Part shown: piece by piece, positions 24,862-34,528 of the stretch
Numbering within the stretch: the stretch's first letter is position 1
Layout of the letters: the number at the start of each line of letters is the position of its first letter
Assembly (NCBI RefSeq): GCF_031157255.1
Contig: NZ_JAVIFX010000047.1
Span: 1 to 44,627, forward strand
Direction: 5' to 3'
Source of the DNA: Bradyrhizobium sp. LHD-71
GTDB taxonomy: Bacteria > Pseudomonadota > Alphaproteobacteria > Rhizobiales > Xanthobacteraceae
DNA length: 44,627 nucleotides
The notes under the pieces: model-generated
The model's input: the letters and a program-made list of their open reading frames with translations, nothing else
Database searches by the model: none
Told to the model about the DNA's origin: nothing
Program-made: the position numbers and the translations under genes

Positions 24862-27222
24862 ATGCCTGCGTTAGAGCGAACCCTTAAGAATCATGCAGCC
24901 AAGCTGGCAGACCTCGGGTATCGCAGATTGACACGAACAAAGTTCCCTTCGCTCTCCGCCAATCGACTACTCCTCTTGCGAACGATCTGCCTCGGGTCCG
25001 TCAGTGGATTTAGCTTCCTCCTGCCAACTGGTGTTGCGCTGGCGCAAACGTCGCTCCCTGCAGTCACTGTGGATGCGCCGCAGCAGCGCGAGCGTCCGGC
25101 TGCGGCCCGGCCATCACGCCGCGCAGCAACCACGCGCGGCGCACGCGTCAATCGTGCAACTGAAGCGCCACAGGCGGAACCGGCTGTGGCCGCATCGGGC
25201 CCTGGCGCCGGCGAGCGCGCCAATGGTCCCGTGCGGGGGTTCGTCGCGACGCGCACCGGCACCGCAACCAAGACCGACACGCCGATCATTGAAACCCCGC
25301 AGTCGATTTCCGTGGTCACCACGGACCAGGTCAGAAACCAGGGCGCTGAATCGGTCGGCGCTGCGCTGCGCTACACCGCAGGCGTCAGCGGCGACGTGAA
25401 CGGTGGCTCCGACACCCGCTTCGGTGGCCTGCAGATCCGCGGCTTCGACATGACCATGCCGGGCCTCTATCTCGATGGCCTGCGCGTGCCCAGCAGCACC
25501 TACGTTCACTTTCTCGGGCTTGAGCCCTATGGCGCCGAGCGTCTCGAAGTGCTGAAGGGGCCATCCTCGGTGATGTATGGCGGCAGCGGCACCGGCGGCA
25601 TCCTCAATTATGTCAGCAAGCTGCCAACGGCCCATCAGTTCGGCGAGCTTTCGGTGGCAGGCGGCAGCTTCAATCGCTACCAGGGCGAATTTGATATCGG
25701 CGGTCCCGCCAACAAGGAGGGCACGGTCCTGTGGCGCCTGACCGGTGTTGTCCGCGACGGCGAAACCCAGGTCGATTTCACCAAGGACAACCGCATTTTC
25801 ATCGCGCCTGCGGTGACGTTCAAGCCCAATGACGCGACCACCATCACGCTGCTGGCCAACTATCAAAAGGATACCGCGGGCTGGGGCCTGCAGTTCCTGC
25901 CGGCTGCGGGCACGGCATATTCCAATCTTGGCCGCTACATTCCGAACACGTTCTTCGGCGGTGAGCCGAATTTCAACCAGTTCAACACCGAGCTGGCGAA
26001 TGCCGGCTATCTGCTTTCGCACGACATCAGTGAGGCCATCACCTTCCGGCAGAACCTGCGCTACTCGTGGATGTCGAACGAGCAGAAGAGCTTCTACGGC
26101 ACCGGCTATGACTCGGCGGCCGACCAGGCCGCAGGCGTGATGTCGCGCGGCGGTAGCGCCGGTGGATCGACGATCAACTCCTTCGCTGTCGACAATCAGC
26201 TGCAGGGCAAGTTCGTCACCGGCATCCTGAGCCACACCGCGCTGTTCGGCATCGACTACCGCAACACGTCGTTCCGGGATATGGCTTCATTCTACAGCAC
26301 CGGCAAGATCAACGTGTTTGCGCCGGTCTACACGAACGCCTGGACCGATGAGGGTTCGTATGACGACAAGGACGTCAGGCAGTCGCAGCTCGGGATCTAC
26401 CTGCAGGATCAGATCAAGCTCGGCCGACTCTCCTTTCTGCTGGGCGGCCGTCAGGACTTCGCGACCACCGACCTTGACGATCACATCGCCGGACGTGTCA
26501 CGAGTACGGATGCCTCCGCGTTCACCACTCGCGCGGCGGTGATGTACAATTTCGACAACGGTGTCGCCCCGTACTTCAGCTACTCTGAATCATTTTTGCC
26601 GGTGCTCAGCATCAACGCTGCGCACGAGCTGCTGAAGCCGGAAACCGGCGTCCAGTATGAAGTCGGCGTGAAGTATCAGCCCGTCGGCGTCAACGCGTTG
26701 TTCACCCTGGCGGCGTTCGATCTGACGCGGTCAAATGTCGTTACCTTCGTGCCAGGTTCGATTTTTTCCGAGCAGACAGGAGAGGTGAGATCGCGGGGCG
26801 TCGAGCTGGAAGGCACTGCCACGCTTACGGAAGGCTTCAACGTTCGCGGCGCCTACGCCTACATCGATGCCCGCGTGACGCAGGATCCCGTGAACGTCGG
26901 CAAGGTGCCCACCACGGTGCCGTACAACCGGTTCTCGCTGTGGGCCGACTACACGCTGCAGGATGGACCGCTTGCCGGCGTGCAGGTCGGTGGCGGTATT
27001 CGTTATGTCGGCTCAACCTTCGGCGACGATGCCAACACGTTCAAAGTGCCGGCGTCGACGGTGGTCGATGCGCTGGTTGCCTACACCAGGGACAACTTTC
27101 GCCTGGCTCTGAACATTACCAACATCGCTGACACCCGCTATGTCGCGGCCTGCTATGGGACCACGAGCTGTTTCTATGCCGAAGGTCGCAAGGCGGTCGC
27201 GAAGCTGACCTATCGGTGGTGA
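24862..27222 (+). CDS. TonB-dependent siderophore receptor
   Basis: A 786-residue outer-membrane receptor. A long basic N-terminus leads to a signal sequence (hydrophobic core about residues 35-60, cleavage near ALAQ). The TonB box region is LPAVTVDAP (about 65-73), then a Pro/Ala/Arg-rich spacer to about 130. The plug domain (about 140-250) has ETPQSISVVTTDQ, LQIRGFDM and LEVLKGPSSVMYG; the remainder is a 22-strand barrel ending AVAKLTYRW, with the terminal aromatic residue needed for assembly. The pattern matches the FhuA/FoxA/FiuA hydroxamate-siderophore group. The adjacent PepSY protein supports iron-siderophore uptake. The start is uncertain: a downstream in-frame start would give a shorter leader. 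Confidence 0.92.
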   Translation: MPALERTLKNHAAKLADLGYRRLTRTKFPSLSANRLLLLRTICLGSVSGFSFLLPTGVALAQTSLPAVTVDAPQQRERPAAARPSRRAATTRGARVNRATEAPQAEPAVAASGPGAGERANGPVRGFVATRTGTATKTDTPIIETPQSISVVTTDQVRNQGAESVGAALRYTAGVSGDVNGGSDTRFGGLQIRGFDMTMPGLYLDGLRVPSSTYVHFLGLEPYGAERLEVLKGPSSVMYGGSGTGGILNYVSKLPTAHQFGELSVAGGSFNRYQGEFDIGGPANKEGTVLWRLTGVVRDGETQVDFTKDNRIFIAPAVTFKPNDATTITLLANYQKDTAGWGLQFLPAAGTAYSNLGRYIPNTFFGGEPNFNQFNTELANAGYLLSHDISEAITFRQNLRYSWMSNEQKSFYGTGYDSAADQAAGVMSRGGSAGGSTINSFAVDNQLQGKFVTGILSHTALFGIDYRNTSFRDMASFYSTGKINVFAPVYTNAWTDEGSYDDKDVRQSQLGIYLQDQIKLGRLSFLLGGRQDFATTDLDDHIAGRVTSTDASAFTTRAAVMYNFDNGVAPYFSYSESFLPVLSINAAHELLKPETGVQYEVGVKYQPVGVNALFTLAAFDLTRSNVVTFVPGSIFSEQTGEVRSRGVELEGTATLTEGFNVRGAYAYIDARVTQDPVNVGKVPTTVPYNRFSLWADYTLQDGPLAGVQVGGGIRYVGSTFGDDANTFKVPASTVVDALVAYTRDNFRLALNITNIADTRYVAACYGTTSCFYAEGRKAVAKLTYRW

Positions 27223-27319
27223 ATGGACAGCGACACGGTGCGATGGCTATATCACCGTCGGTCCACCGGGCGCCGATGGTGTGACGGTTGAGGGAACCCC
27301 AACAGCACGGGCGTATACC

Positions 27320-28609
27320 ATGAGATCGATCTTCGGGCGGCTGCATCGCTGGGTGGGCCTTCTCACCGCCGCCTTTCTGTTCTTTTCCGGCGTTACCGGC
27401 GCGATCATCTCGTGGGATCACGAGATTGACGACGTGTTGAACAAGGATCTGTTCGACGTGAGCAGCAGCGGCCCGGCGATGCCCTCAGTCGAGCTTGTGA
27501 AGTTGATCGAGCAGCGTGATCCGCGGGCGCGCGTCATTCACATGTTCATGACGCCGGAGGAAGGCCATTCGCTGTGGTTTTTCGTGCTGCCGCGGATCGA
27601 TCCTGCCACCGGCAAGCGCTTTGAGATCGACTACAATCAGATCTTCCTCGATCCAAACACAGGCGAGGAGCTGGGGCGTCGGTACTGGGGCGCCGTATGG
27701 CCGGTGACGCGGGAGAACTTCGTCTCGTTTCTCTACAAGCTTCACTACACGATGCACATTCCGGAGTTCTGGGGCAGCGATCGCTGGGGCATGCGGGTGC
27801 TTGGCATCATCGCCATCATCTGGACCATCGACTGCTTCGTCGGATTCTATCTGACGCTGCCGTCGCGGCGTCGCGCTCGAGCGGAGAGGGCGCCAGCCGT
27901 TGCGCGTGAGCTCGGGCGCGGTTTCTGGGCACGTTGGGCACCGGCCTGGAAAATCAAGACGTCAGGCAGCGCTTACCGAATCAATTTCGACATCCATCGC
28001 GCCTTCAGCCTGTGGACCTGGGCGTTGCTGTTCGTCATCGCCTTCACGGCGTTCTCGCTCAACCTGTATTTTGAAGTGTTCTCGCCGCTGATGAAGACGG
28101 TGTCGGACTACACCCCGACGCCCTATGAACAGCGCCCGTACCGCCATCTGGACAATCCAATCGAACCCAAGGTTACATATGCGGATATTGCCGCGCGTGC
28201 GGCGGCCGACGGCAGGAGCCGCGGGTGGACCACACCTGTCGGCTCGATCAATTACGGCCCGGCCCACGGCGTCTATGCCGCAGCCTTCTTCCATCCCGGC
28301 GACGATCATGGCGCCGGCGGGGTCGGTCCGGCGCAGCTTTATTTTGACAGCGAGGACGGGCGCCCGATCGGCGAGAGACTGCCCTGGGTCGGCACTGCGG
28401 CGGACGTCTTCGTGCAGGCGCAGTTCCCCGTGCATTCCGGTCGCATCCTCGGGTTGCCCGGCCGTATTCTGATCTCGATCATGGGGTTGGTGGTTGCTGC
28501 GTTGTCGGTGACAGGCGTCGTGATCTGGTGGCGCAAGCGCCGCGCTCGTCTCCGGGTGCGTGAGACCGCAGCAACACGCTCGAGCGGATACCTCGCCCCC
28601 GCAGAGTAG
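27320..28609 (+). CDS. PepSY-associated transmembrane protein, probable siderophore-iron reductase (FoxB/PiuB-like)
   Basis: A 429-residue inner-membrane protein. The first membrane segment follows the typical RLHRWVGLL start; further segments lie around residues 150-175, 225-250 and 380-405. Conserved histidines in LHRW, LHYTMHIPE and DIHRAFSLW are probable haem ligands in this family, some members of which reduce ferric siderophores in the periplasm. Large periplasmic PepSY-like loops separate the helices. ATG at 27320 is chosen since the upstream GTG-led extension (from 27281) is unlike the family; the ribosome binding site is weak. It lies 97 bp after the receptor gene in the same direction. 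Confidence 0.88.
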   Translation: MRSIFGRLHRWVGLLTAAFLFFSGVTGAIISWDHEIDDVLNKDLFDVSSSGPAMPSVELVKLIEQRDPRARVIHMFMTPEEGHSLWFFVLPRIDPATGKRFEIDYNQIFLDPNTGEELGRRYWGAVWPVTRENFVSFLYKLHYTMHIPEFWGSDRWGMRVLGIIAIIWTIDCFVGFYLTLPSRRRARAERAPAVARELGRGFWARWAPAWKIKTSGSAYRINFDIHRAFSLWTWALLFVIAFTAFSLNLYFEVFSPLMKTVSDYTPTPYEQRPYRHLDNPIEPKVTYADIAARAAADGRSRGWTTPVGSINYGPAHGVYAAAFFHPGDDHGAGGVGPAQLYFDSEDGRPIGERLPWVGTAADVFVQAQFPVHSGRILGLPGRILISIMGLVVAALSVTGVVIWWRKRRARLRVRETAATRSSGYLAPAE

Positions 28610-28795
28610 CTCAGTCGATCTTGTCGCGCTCGGCTTGTCAGGAAGCAGGCGGCCGCTGCGCCCGTCCGGCGCGTTCATCGAACTTCTCGGCCGATTCGTT
28701 CGAGATCTGCGGAGGAGCGGGATCTTATCCGCAGATTATTTGTTTCGCGCTGCGGGTTGATGAATCAATCGGCGATGGTCCATAAGCTCCTTCCC

Positions 28796-28818
28796 GCGGC
28801 GGGCGTTTCGCCCGCCGC
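28796..28818 (+). other. Strong perfect hairpin in tex leader
   Basis: GCGGCGGGCG (28796-28805) and CGCCCGCCGC (28809-28818) pair over 10 bp around a TTT loop, ending 17 nt upstream of the tex start. No T-run follows. It could terminate upstream transcription in a Rho-assisted way or affect tex translation. The rest of the 226-bp gap 28610-28835 shows no gene. Confidence 0.6.
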
Positions 28819-28835
28819 TTCAGTAGAGATCGCAC

Positions 28836-31184
28836 GTGGCAAACATCAACCGACAGATCGCGGAAGAACTGGGCATTCGTGAACAGCAGGTCGACGCGGC
28901 GGTAGGACTGCTCGACGGCGGCGCCACTGTTCCGTTCGTCGCGCGATACCGCAAGGAAGCAACCGGCGGACTCGACGATGCCCAACTGCGCACGCTGGAG
29001 GGGCGTGTCACCTACCTTCGTGAGCTGGAAGAGCGTCGTACCTCTGTACTCAACTCGATCCGCGAGCAGGGCAAGCTGGACGCGGCGCTCGAGGCGACAA
29101 TCCTCGCGGCCGACAGCAAAGGACGTTTGGAAGACATCTATCTCCCGTTCAAGCCGAAGCGCCGCACCAAGGCTGAGATTGCCAAGGAGGCTGGACTGGA
29201 GCCGCTTGCCGATTTGCTGCTGACGCAGCCCGAGAACGATCCGCAAGCCGTGGCTGCAGGCTTCGTCGACGCGGAGAAGCAAGTGGCCAGCGCCGCTGAC
29301 GCGCTCGAGGGCGCTCGCGCCATTTTGGTCGAACGTTTCGCCGAGGACGCCGATTTGATCGGTGCGCTGCGCGAACAGATGTGGTCGAACGGGCTGATGA
29401 CCTCCACTGTGCGCACCGGCAAGAAGGGCGAGGGCGAAAAGTTCAAGGATTATTTCGACTTCAGCGAGCCGTTCGTCAAACTGCCCTCGCACCGCATCCT
29501 GGCCATGTTCCGCGGCGAGAAAGAAGAGATCCTCGATCTCAAGATGCTACCCGAGCCGCTTAACGCCAACCCGACCGCGGCCAGTTCGTATGAACTGAAG
29601 ATCATGCAGCGCTTCGCGATCTCCGATCGCGGGCGCGCCGGCGATAAATGGTTGACCGAGACCGTACGCTGGGCGTGGCGTACCAAGATCCAGCTGCATC
29701 TCAACCTGGATTTGCGCATGCGGCTGTGGACGGCGGCCGAGCAGGAGGCGGTGCGCGTGTTCGCCTCCAACCTGCGCGACCTCCTGCTTGCCGCGCCGGC
29801 GGGCGCCCGCGTCACCATGGGCCTCGATCCTGGCTACCGCTCCGGCGTCAAGGTCGCCGTCGTCGACACGACCGGCAAGGTGGTTGCGACTACGACGATC
29901 TATCCGCACGAGCCGGCGCGGCGTTGGGACGAAGCGCTGGCGATTTTGGGCAAGCTCGCCGTGCAACATCGCGTCGAGTTGATCGCGATCGGCAATGGAA
30001 CGGCTTCGCGCGAGACCGACAAGCTTGCCATGGATCTGGTGAAGCTGCTGCCGGATCCGAAGATGTCGAAGATCGTGGTGTCGGAAGCCGGTGCCTCGGT
30101 CTACTCGGCCTCCGCCTTCGCCTCGGAGGAGTTGCCCGAACTCGACGTCACATTGCGCGGTGCGGTGTCGATCGCGCGCCGGTTGCAGGACCCGCTGGCC
30201 GAATTGGTCAAGATCGATCCGAAGGCCATTGGCGTCGGCCAGTACCAGCATGATCTTGGAGAAACCAAACTGGCGCGTTCGCTTGATGCCGTGGTGGAGG
30301 ATTGCGTGAACGCGGTCGGTGTCGATGTCAACATCGCCTCCACACCACTGCTGGCGCGGGTTTCAGGCATCGGCACAGGGCTTGCGCAGGCGATCGTCCA
30401 GTACCGCGACGCCAACGGGCCATTCACATCGCGCAAGGCGCTGAAACAGGTGCCGAGGCTTGGGCCAAAGGCGTTCGAGCAATGCGCCGGCTTCCTGCGC
30501 ATCACGGGCGGCGAGGACCCCCTCGATGCCTCCGGTGTTCATCCGGAGGCCTATCCAATCGTGCGAAAAATTCTTGCGGCGACCAAAAGCGACATCAAGG
30601 CGCTGATCGGCAATACAGAGATTCTGCGGCAGGTCAGGCCACAGAATTTCGTGGACGAGACGTTTGGTCTGCCGACTGTGACCGACATTCTACGCGAACT
30701 GGAGAAGCCCGGTCGTGATCCACGCCCGGCCTTCAAGGCCGCAGTGTTTAAAGAGGGCGTTGAAACGCTGAAGGATCTCCGACAGGGAATGATCCTTGAA
30801 GGCACGGTCACCAATGTTGCGGCCTTTGGCGCCTTCGTCGACATCGGCGTGCATCAGGATGGCCTTGTGCACATTTCTGCGATGTCGAAGTCCTTTATCA
30901 AGGATCCGCGTGAGGTGGTGAAGCCGGGCGATATCGTCAAGGTGAAGGTGTTGGACGTCGAGGTCGAACGCAAACGCATTGCGCTGACGCTGCGCCTCGA
31001 CGACGAAGCCGGCGGCAACCGGAGCGAGCGACCGGTGCAGGGCAAGTCGCATGACAATTCTCGTGCGCCGATGAAATCGTCGGCATCCCGCCCGCCGCAA
31101 CGGCCCTCGGGCAGTGGGGGAGCGCTGGCCGAAGCGTTACGCCGCGCGCAAGAGAAGAGCGCGAACGGCAAGACCGGGGTTTAG
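28836..31184 (+). CDS. tex: Tex family RNA-binding transcription accessory protein
   Basis: A 782-residue protein co-linear with bacterial Tex. It has an N-terminal helical region ([24 protein letters not shown]), an inactive YqgF/RNase H-like domain around residues 325-450 ([17 protein letters not shown]), helix-hairpin-helix repeats (about 495-570) and a C-terminal S1 domain (about 648-720, [20 protein letters not shown]). Tex binds RNA and associates with the transcription machinery. GTG at 28836 is used as start, with MANINRQIA matching the family N-terminus. After S1 there is a basic, low-complexity tail. Confidence 0.96.
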   Translation: MANINRQIAEELGIREQQVDAAVGLLDGGATVPFVARYRKEATGGLDDAQLRTLEGRVTYLRELEERRTSVLNSIREQGKLDAALEATILAADSKGRLEDIYLPFKPKRRTKAEIAKEAGLEPLADLLLTQPENDPQAVAAGFVDAEKQVASAADALEGARAILVERFAEDADLIGALREQMWSNGLMTSTVRTGKKGEGEKFKDYFDFSEPFVKLPSHRILAMFRGEKEEILDLKMLPEPLNANPTAASSYELKIMQRFAISDRGRAGDKWLTETVRWAWRTKIQLHLNLDLRMRLWTAAEQEAVRVFASNLRDLLLAAPAGARVTMGLDPGYRSGVKVAVVDTTGKVVATTTIYPHEPARRWDEALAILGKLAVQHRVELIAIGNGTASRETDKLAMDLVKLLPDPKMSKIVVSEAGASVYSASAFASEELPELDVTLRGAVSIARRLQDPLAELVKIDPKAIGVGQYQHDLGETKLARSLDAVVEDCVNAVGVDVNIASTPLLARVSGIGTGLAQAIVQYRDANGPFTSRKALKQVPRLGPKAFEQCAGFLRITGGEDPLDASGVHPEAYPIVRKILAATKSDIKALIGNTEILRQVRPQNFVDETFGLPTVTDILRELEKPGRDPRPAFKAAVFKEGVETLKDLRQGMILEGTVTNVAAFGAFVDIGVHQDGLVHISAMSKSFIKDPREVVKPGDIVKVKVLDVEVERKRIALTLRLDDEAGGNRSERPVQGKSHDNSRAPMKSSASRPPQRPSGSGGALAEALRRAQEKSANGKTGV

Positions 31185-31250
31185 TTGAGGCTGGTCGAGT
31201 TGTGCTTTGGAGCAGCCTAGCGCGAGGCTCGGCCCTTTCGACAGCTGCGC

Positions 31251-32150
31251 TCAACGGATCAACGCAGGACGACGATTGCGCGCCTTGAAGAGTGCCGCGA
31301 CGAACGAGCGGACGATGCGGCCCCTCTGCATGTCCGGTCGAAACAGGAGGTGACTCTTGAAAAGCACCTCGGGCTTGAATGGGCGGAAGATCAGTCCACG
31401 CTGTGGGAAGCCGTCGGTGGCGAGCGGATTGACGATTCCAATGCCGACGCCTTCGAGCGCCAGCGCGCACACGGTTGCCGAGTTTGGCGTTTCCGTTACG
31501 AGCCGTGGTCTTGCGCCGACCATCTCGCAGATCTGATGCAACCGAAGACGAGCCCGATCTTCCGGTGAAAGGGCGATATAGTCGCGTCCATCAAGATCGG
31601 CGGGCCGGATGACGTCGCGCTTTGCTAGCGGGTGGCCGGGCGGGATGGCGCAGACGCCGGCGAAACTGCCAAAGAGCTGATGGTCGACGCCTGAAAGGTC
31701 CACTTCGTCCGCAGCCAGCCCGAGATCGTACTGCCCATCCGCGACATGGTTGCGGACGGCAGAGGACGACATCACCGTCAACGTAATCGTGGCGGACGGA
31801 TGCTCCTTGCGAAACAGCTTGATGGCGCGCGGCACCAGGGTTGAACCGAGCGCGGCAAGGCTTGCGACCTTCAAACTGCCTGAGCCGAAGTCGCGAATGC
31901 GCGCGGCTGAGGCACGCAGCCGGTCGAGACCGACAAAGCTCGCGTCCACATCGCGAAAGAAGAGCTGTCCTTCCGGTGTCGGTACGAGGCGACCTTTGAT
32001 TCGGTCGAACAGGGAAAATCCGACATGGGCCTCGAGTTCGCCGATGCTGCGGCTGACCGCCGGCTGGGTGATGCCCATCAGTTCTGCTGCTCGCGAAACG
32101 GTGCCGCTGATCATGACTGCGCGAAACGCCTCGACCTGTCGCAAGTTCAC
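31251..32150 (-). CDS. LysR-family transcriptional regulator
   Basis: A 299-residue LysR regulator. The winged helix-turn-helix is at residues 1-60 (MNLRQVEAFRAVM, then SRAAELMGITQPAVSRSIGELE), followed by a linker helix and a two-lobed effector domain. It is divergent from the cystathionine beta-lyase-like gene across about 110 bp, the usual arrangement for control of the neighbouring operon. A CTAT-N11-ATAG sequence 13-31 bp upstream of its start fits the T-N11-A LysR box. Convergent with tex, with a 66-bp gap. Confidence 0.92.
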   Translation of the reverse strand: MNLRQVEAFRAVMISGTVSRAAELMGITQPAVSRSIGELEAHVGFSLFDRIKGRLVPTPEGQLFFRDVDASFVGLDRLRASAARIRDFGSGSLKVASLAALGSTLVPRAIKLFRKEHPSATITLTVMSSSAVRNHVADGQYDLGLAADEVDLSGVDHQLFGSFAGVCAIPPGHPLAKRDVIRPADLDGRDYIALSPEDRARLRLHQICEMVGARPRLVTETPNSATVCALALEGVGIGIVNPLATDGFPQRGLIFRPFKPEVLFKSHLLFRPDMQRGRIVRSFVAALFKARNRRPALIR

Positions 32151-32162
32151 GGTCCGTACATC

Positions 32163-32181
32163 CTATAAGGTTTGAGCATAG
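32163..32181. promoter_or_regulatory. Candidate LysR binding box
   Basis: CTAT (32163-32166), 11 bases, ATAG (32178-32181): a dyad that contains the T-N11-A core, in the divergent region between the LysR gene and the cystathionine beta-lyase-like gene. Short arms make chance occurrence possible. Confidence 0.4.
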
Positions 32182-32260
32182 TCTGCGGTCTTCCTGTCAA
32201 TTGTGCTTCTACTGTGTTCGCGAGTTAATGCAGTTGCAAGTGCTGACTGCAGGAGACTCT

Positions 32261-33466
32261 ATGCGCGACCAAACACTCTGCGTTGTCCGTCCGTCCGTAT
32301 CTCAGGAGGGCTTCGCGAGTCTCTCCGTACCGACCTATCGGGCCTCGACCATCGTCTTCCCCGACGCGCAGAGCTACGCCGACCGCAAGTATCGTGGGCC
32401 GGACGGCTATTCCTATGGCCTGCACGGCACGCCGACGACCCGCACGCTGGAAGCGGCATTGACGGAGCTGCAGCAGGGTGTTCGCACGGCGTTGGTTCCC
32501 TCCGGTCAGGCGGCAGTCGCCGTCGTGATGCTGACCGCACTCATGCCCGGTGACACCGTGCTGATTCCGGATACGGTCTATCCGCCCGTCACAGGCTTCT
32601 GTGAGAACTTCCTCAAGCCGCGCGGCATCAACTATCGCATCTACGATCCCATGGTCGGAGCCGGCATCGCGACGCTGATGGACTCGACGGTCAAGCTGAT
32701 CTGGACCGAGTCACCGGGATCGACAACGATGGAAGTACAGGACATTCCCGCCATCGTCGCGGCTGCCCACAAGAATGGAGCGCTGGTCGGCTGCGACAAT
32801 ACGTGGGCCACGCCGCTGTTGTTCAAGCCGCTTGTGCATGGCGTCGACTTCGTCGCCGAAGCGCTGACGAAATACGTCGGAGGCCATTCCGACCTGCTCA
32901 TGGGGGCGATCAGCGTACGCGAGCTTGCCCTGCACCGGCGGCTTAAGGATACGTTGCGTATGCTGGGCATCGGCATCTCGCCTGATGAGGCGAGCCTCGC
33001 GGTGCGCGGACTCGAAACCATGGGTGTACGCCTCGCTCATATGTCGCGCGTGGCGACCGCGTTCGCCGAGCGGATGGCCAAGATCGCGCCTGCCGAACTG
33101 GTCCTGCATCCTGCGTTGCCGCACTGTCCCGGCCATGCAGTCTGGAAGCGCGATTTTGCCGGCTCCAGCGGCGTGTTCAGCGTCGTTGTACCGTCGGGAG
33201 CGGAAGCCGCACTTCCGGGGCTGCTCACGGCGGCAAAAGTCTTTGCGATTGGTGCCTCCTGGGGTGGAACGCGCAGTCTCCTGGCCCCTATGAACGTCGT
33301 CTCCGATCGATCCGTCACCGCCAACGTGCATGCCGGCACCATCCTGCGCATCAGCATAGGGCTGGAGGATCCTGAGGACCTTTGGGCCGATCTTGCGCCG
33401 ATCGTCGCGACGATAGCCGACGCTGCGCAGGCGCCTGCACAGCGGACCGCCATTCGATCCACCTGA
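32261..33466 (+). CDS. Cystathionine beta-lyase-like PLP enzyme (Cys/Met metabolism family)
   Basis: A 401-residue fold-type I PLP enzyme of the Cys/Met metabolism family. Visible are the PSGQAAVAVVMLTAL cofactor-phosphate region (about 85-100), the YP..xxF segment, the D of GCDNTWATP, the PLP lysine in ALTKYVGGHSD, and a C-terminal SWGGTRSLLAP that contacts the substrate carboxylate. The pattern fits MetC, which cleaves cystathionine to homocysteine, pyruvate and ammonia, but C-S lyases of wider range look alike. ATG at 32261 has GGAG five bases upstream; the earlier frame from 32201 is not family-like. It is the first gene of an operon with an amino acid importer, so it may act on an imported sulfur amino acid. 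Confidence 0.88.
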   Translation: MRDQTLCVVRPSVSQEGFASLSVPTYRASTIVFPDAQSYADRKYRGPDGYSYGLHGTPTTRTLEAALTELQQGVRTALVPSGQAAVAVVMLTALMPGDTVLIPDTVYPPVTGFCENFLKPRGINYRIYDPMVGAGIATLMDSTVKLIWTESPGSTTMEVQDIPAIVAAAHKNGALVGCDNTWATPLLFKPLVHGVDFVAEALTKYVGGHSDLLMGAISVRELALHRRLKDTLRMLGIGISPDEASLAVRGLETMGVRLAHMSRVATAFAERMAKIAPAELVLHPALPHCPGHAVWKRDFAGSSGVFSVVVPSGAEAALPGLLTAAKVFAIGASWGGTRSLLAPMNVVSDRSVTANVHAGTILRISIGLEDPEDLWADLAPIVATIADAAQAPAQRTAIRST

Positions 33467-33475
33467 GAGGGGACA

Positions 33476-34507
33476 ATGCGAGGAAACGATTGGACCATCC
33501 TTGTTTTCGCCGGCGCGCTGCTGGTCGGTACTACGATCAGCACGCCGGGGCAGGCACAGTCGACGATCGAGACCGTCAAGAAGCGCGGCCATGTGATCTG
33601 CGGTGCGAGCCAGGGCACCGTCGGTTTCGGTGCGCCTGATAGCAACGGCTATTGGCGCGGTCTCGATGTCGAGACCTGCCGTGCGATCGCGGTCGCGATC
33701 TTCAACGACAGGGACAAGATCGAGTTCGTGCCGCTCAGTGGCCAGCAGCGCATTCCCGCCTTGCAGACCGGCGAAATCGATGTGCTGCCACGGACACTCA
33801 CCTGGACGCTGCGCCGGGACGGCAATGGCATCAATCCGACGTTCGCCAACTACTATGAGTACACGGGCTTCATGATGCCCAAGGCGCTCGGTGTCACCAA
33901 GGTCGACGAGATGGCTGGAGCCTCGGTCTGCGTGCAGACCGGTTCGACGACTGAGGTCGTGGTCAATGATGTCTCGACGAAGCATAACCTTGGGCTGAAG
34001 CCTGTGATCTTCGATAACGTCGCGGCGACGCGCCAGGCATTCTTCTCCGGCCGCTGTGACGCCCTCATCACGGATGCGGCTGCGCTCGCGTCGGTGCGAG
34101 CCACTCAGGCCAAGAACGCGGATGACTACGTGATCTTCCCGGCGACGCAGTACATGGATGCGTTGGCTCCTGCCGTTCGGCACGGCGACGACCAGTGGTT
34201 CGACACCGTCAAATGGTCCATCCAGGCATTGCTGGCCGCCGAGATGTACGGCATTACGCAAGCCAATGCCGACCAGATGCTGACCTCGTCCGATCCGCGC
34301 ATCAGGCGCTTCCTCGGCGTCGAGCCAGGCAACGGTACGGCACTCCGGCTCGATGAAAAATTCGCCTACAACATCGTCAAGCAACTCGGAAACTACGCCG
34401 AGATTTTCGACCGAAACCTCGGCAAGGGCAGCCCGCTGAAAATAGAGCGAGGACCGAACCGGCTGTTCCGGGATGGCGGCCTGATGTTTCCGCTCGACTT
34501 TCAATAG
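33476..34507 (+). CDS. Polar amino acid ABC transporter substrate-binding protein (AapJ-like)
   Basis: A 343-residue periplasmic protein with a signal peptide (cleavage near GQAQ, about residue 28). KKRGHVICGASQGTVGFGAPD and YWRGLDVETCRAIAVAIF are characteristic of the AapJ/BztA branch of type II binding proteins. It starts 9 bp after the C-S lyase stop with AGGGGA upstream. AapJ proteins bind a range of L-amino acids; coupling with a C-S lyase gene hints at cystathionine, cystine or a related compound (inference). Confidence 0.93.
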   Translation: MRGNDWTILVFAGALLVGTTISTPGQAQSTIETVKKRGHVICGASQGTVGFGAPDSNGYWRGLDVETCRAIAVAIFNDRDKIEFVPLSGQQRIPALQTGEIDVLPRTLTWTLRRDGNGINPTFANYYEYTGFMMPKALGVTKVDEMAGASVCVQTGSTTEVVVNDVSTKHNLGLKPVIFDNVAATRQAFFSGRCDALITDAAALASVRATQAKNADDYVIFPATQYMDALAPAVRHGDDQWFDTVKWSIQALLAAEMYGITQANADQMLTSSDPRIRRFLGVEPGNGTALRLDEKFAYNIVKQLGNYAEIFDRNLGKGSPLKIERGPNRLFRDGGLMFPLDFQ

Positions 34508-34528
34508 CGGCTCGAGGAAGGCGACCTC

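Noticed and set aside
31185-31250. Terminator between tex and the LysR gene
   Set aside because: Only a 6-bp AGGCTG/CAGCCT pairing over a long loop and no T-run; too weak to call.
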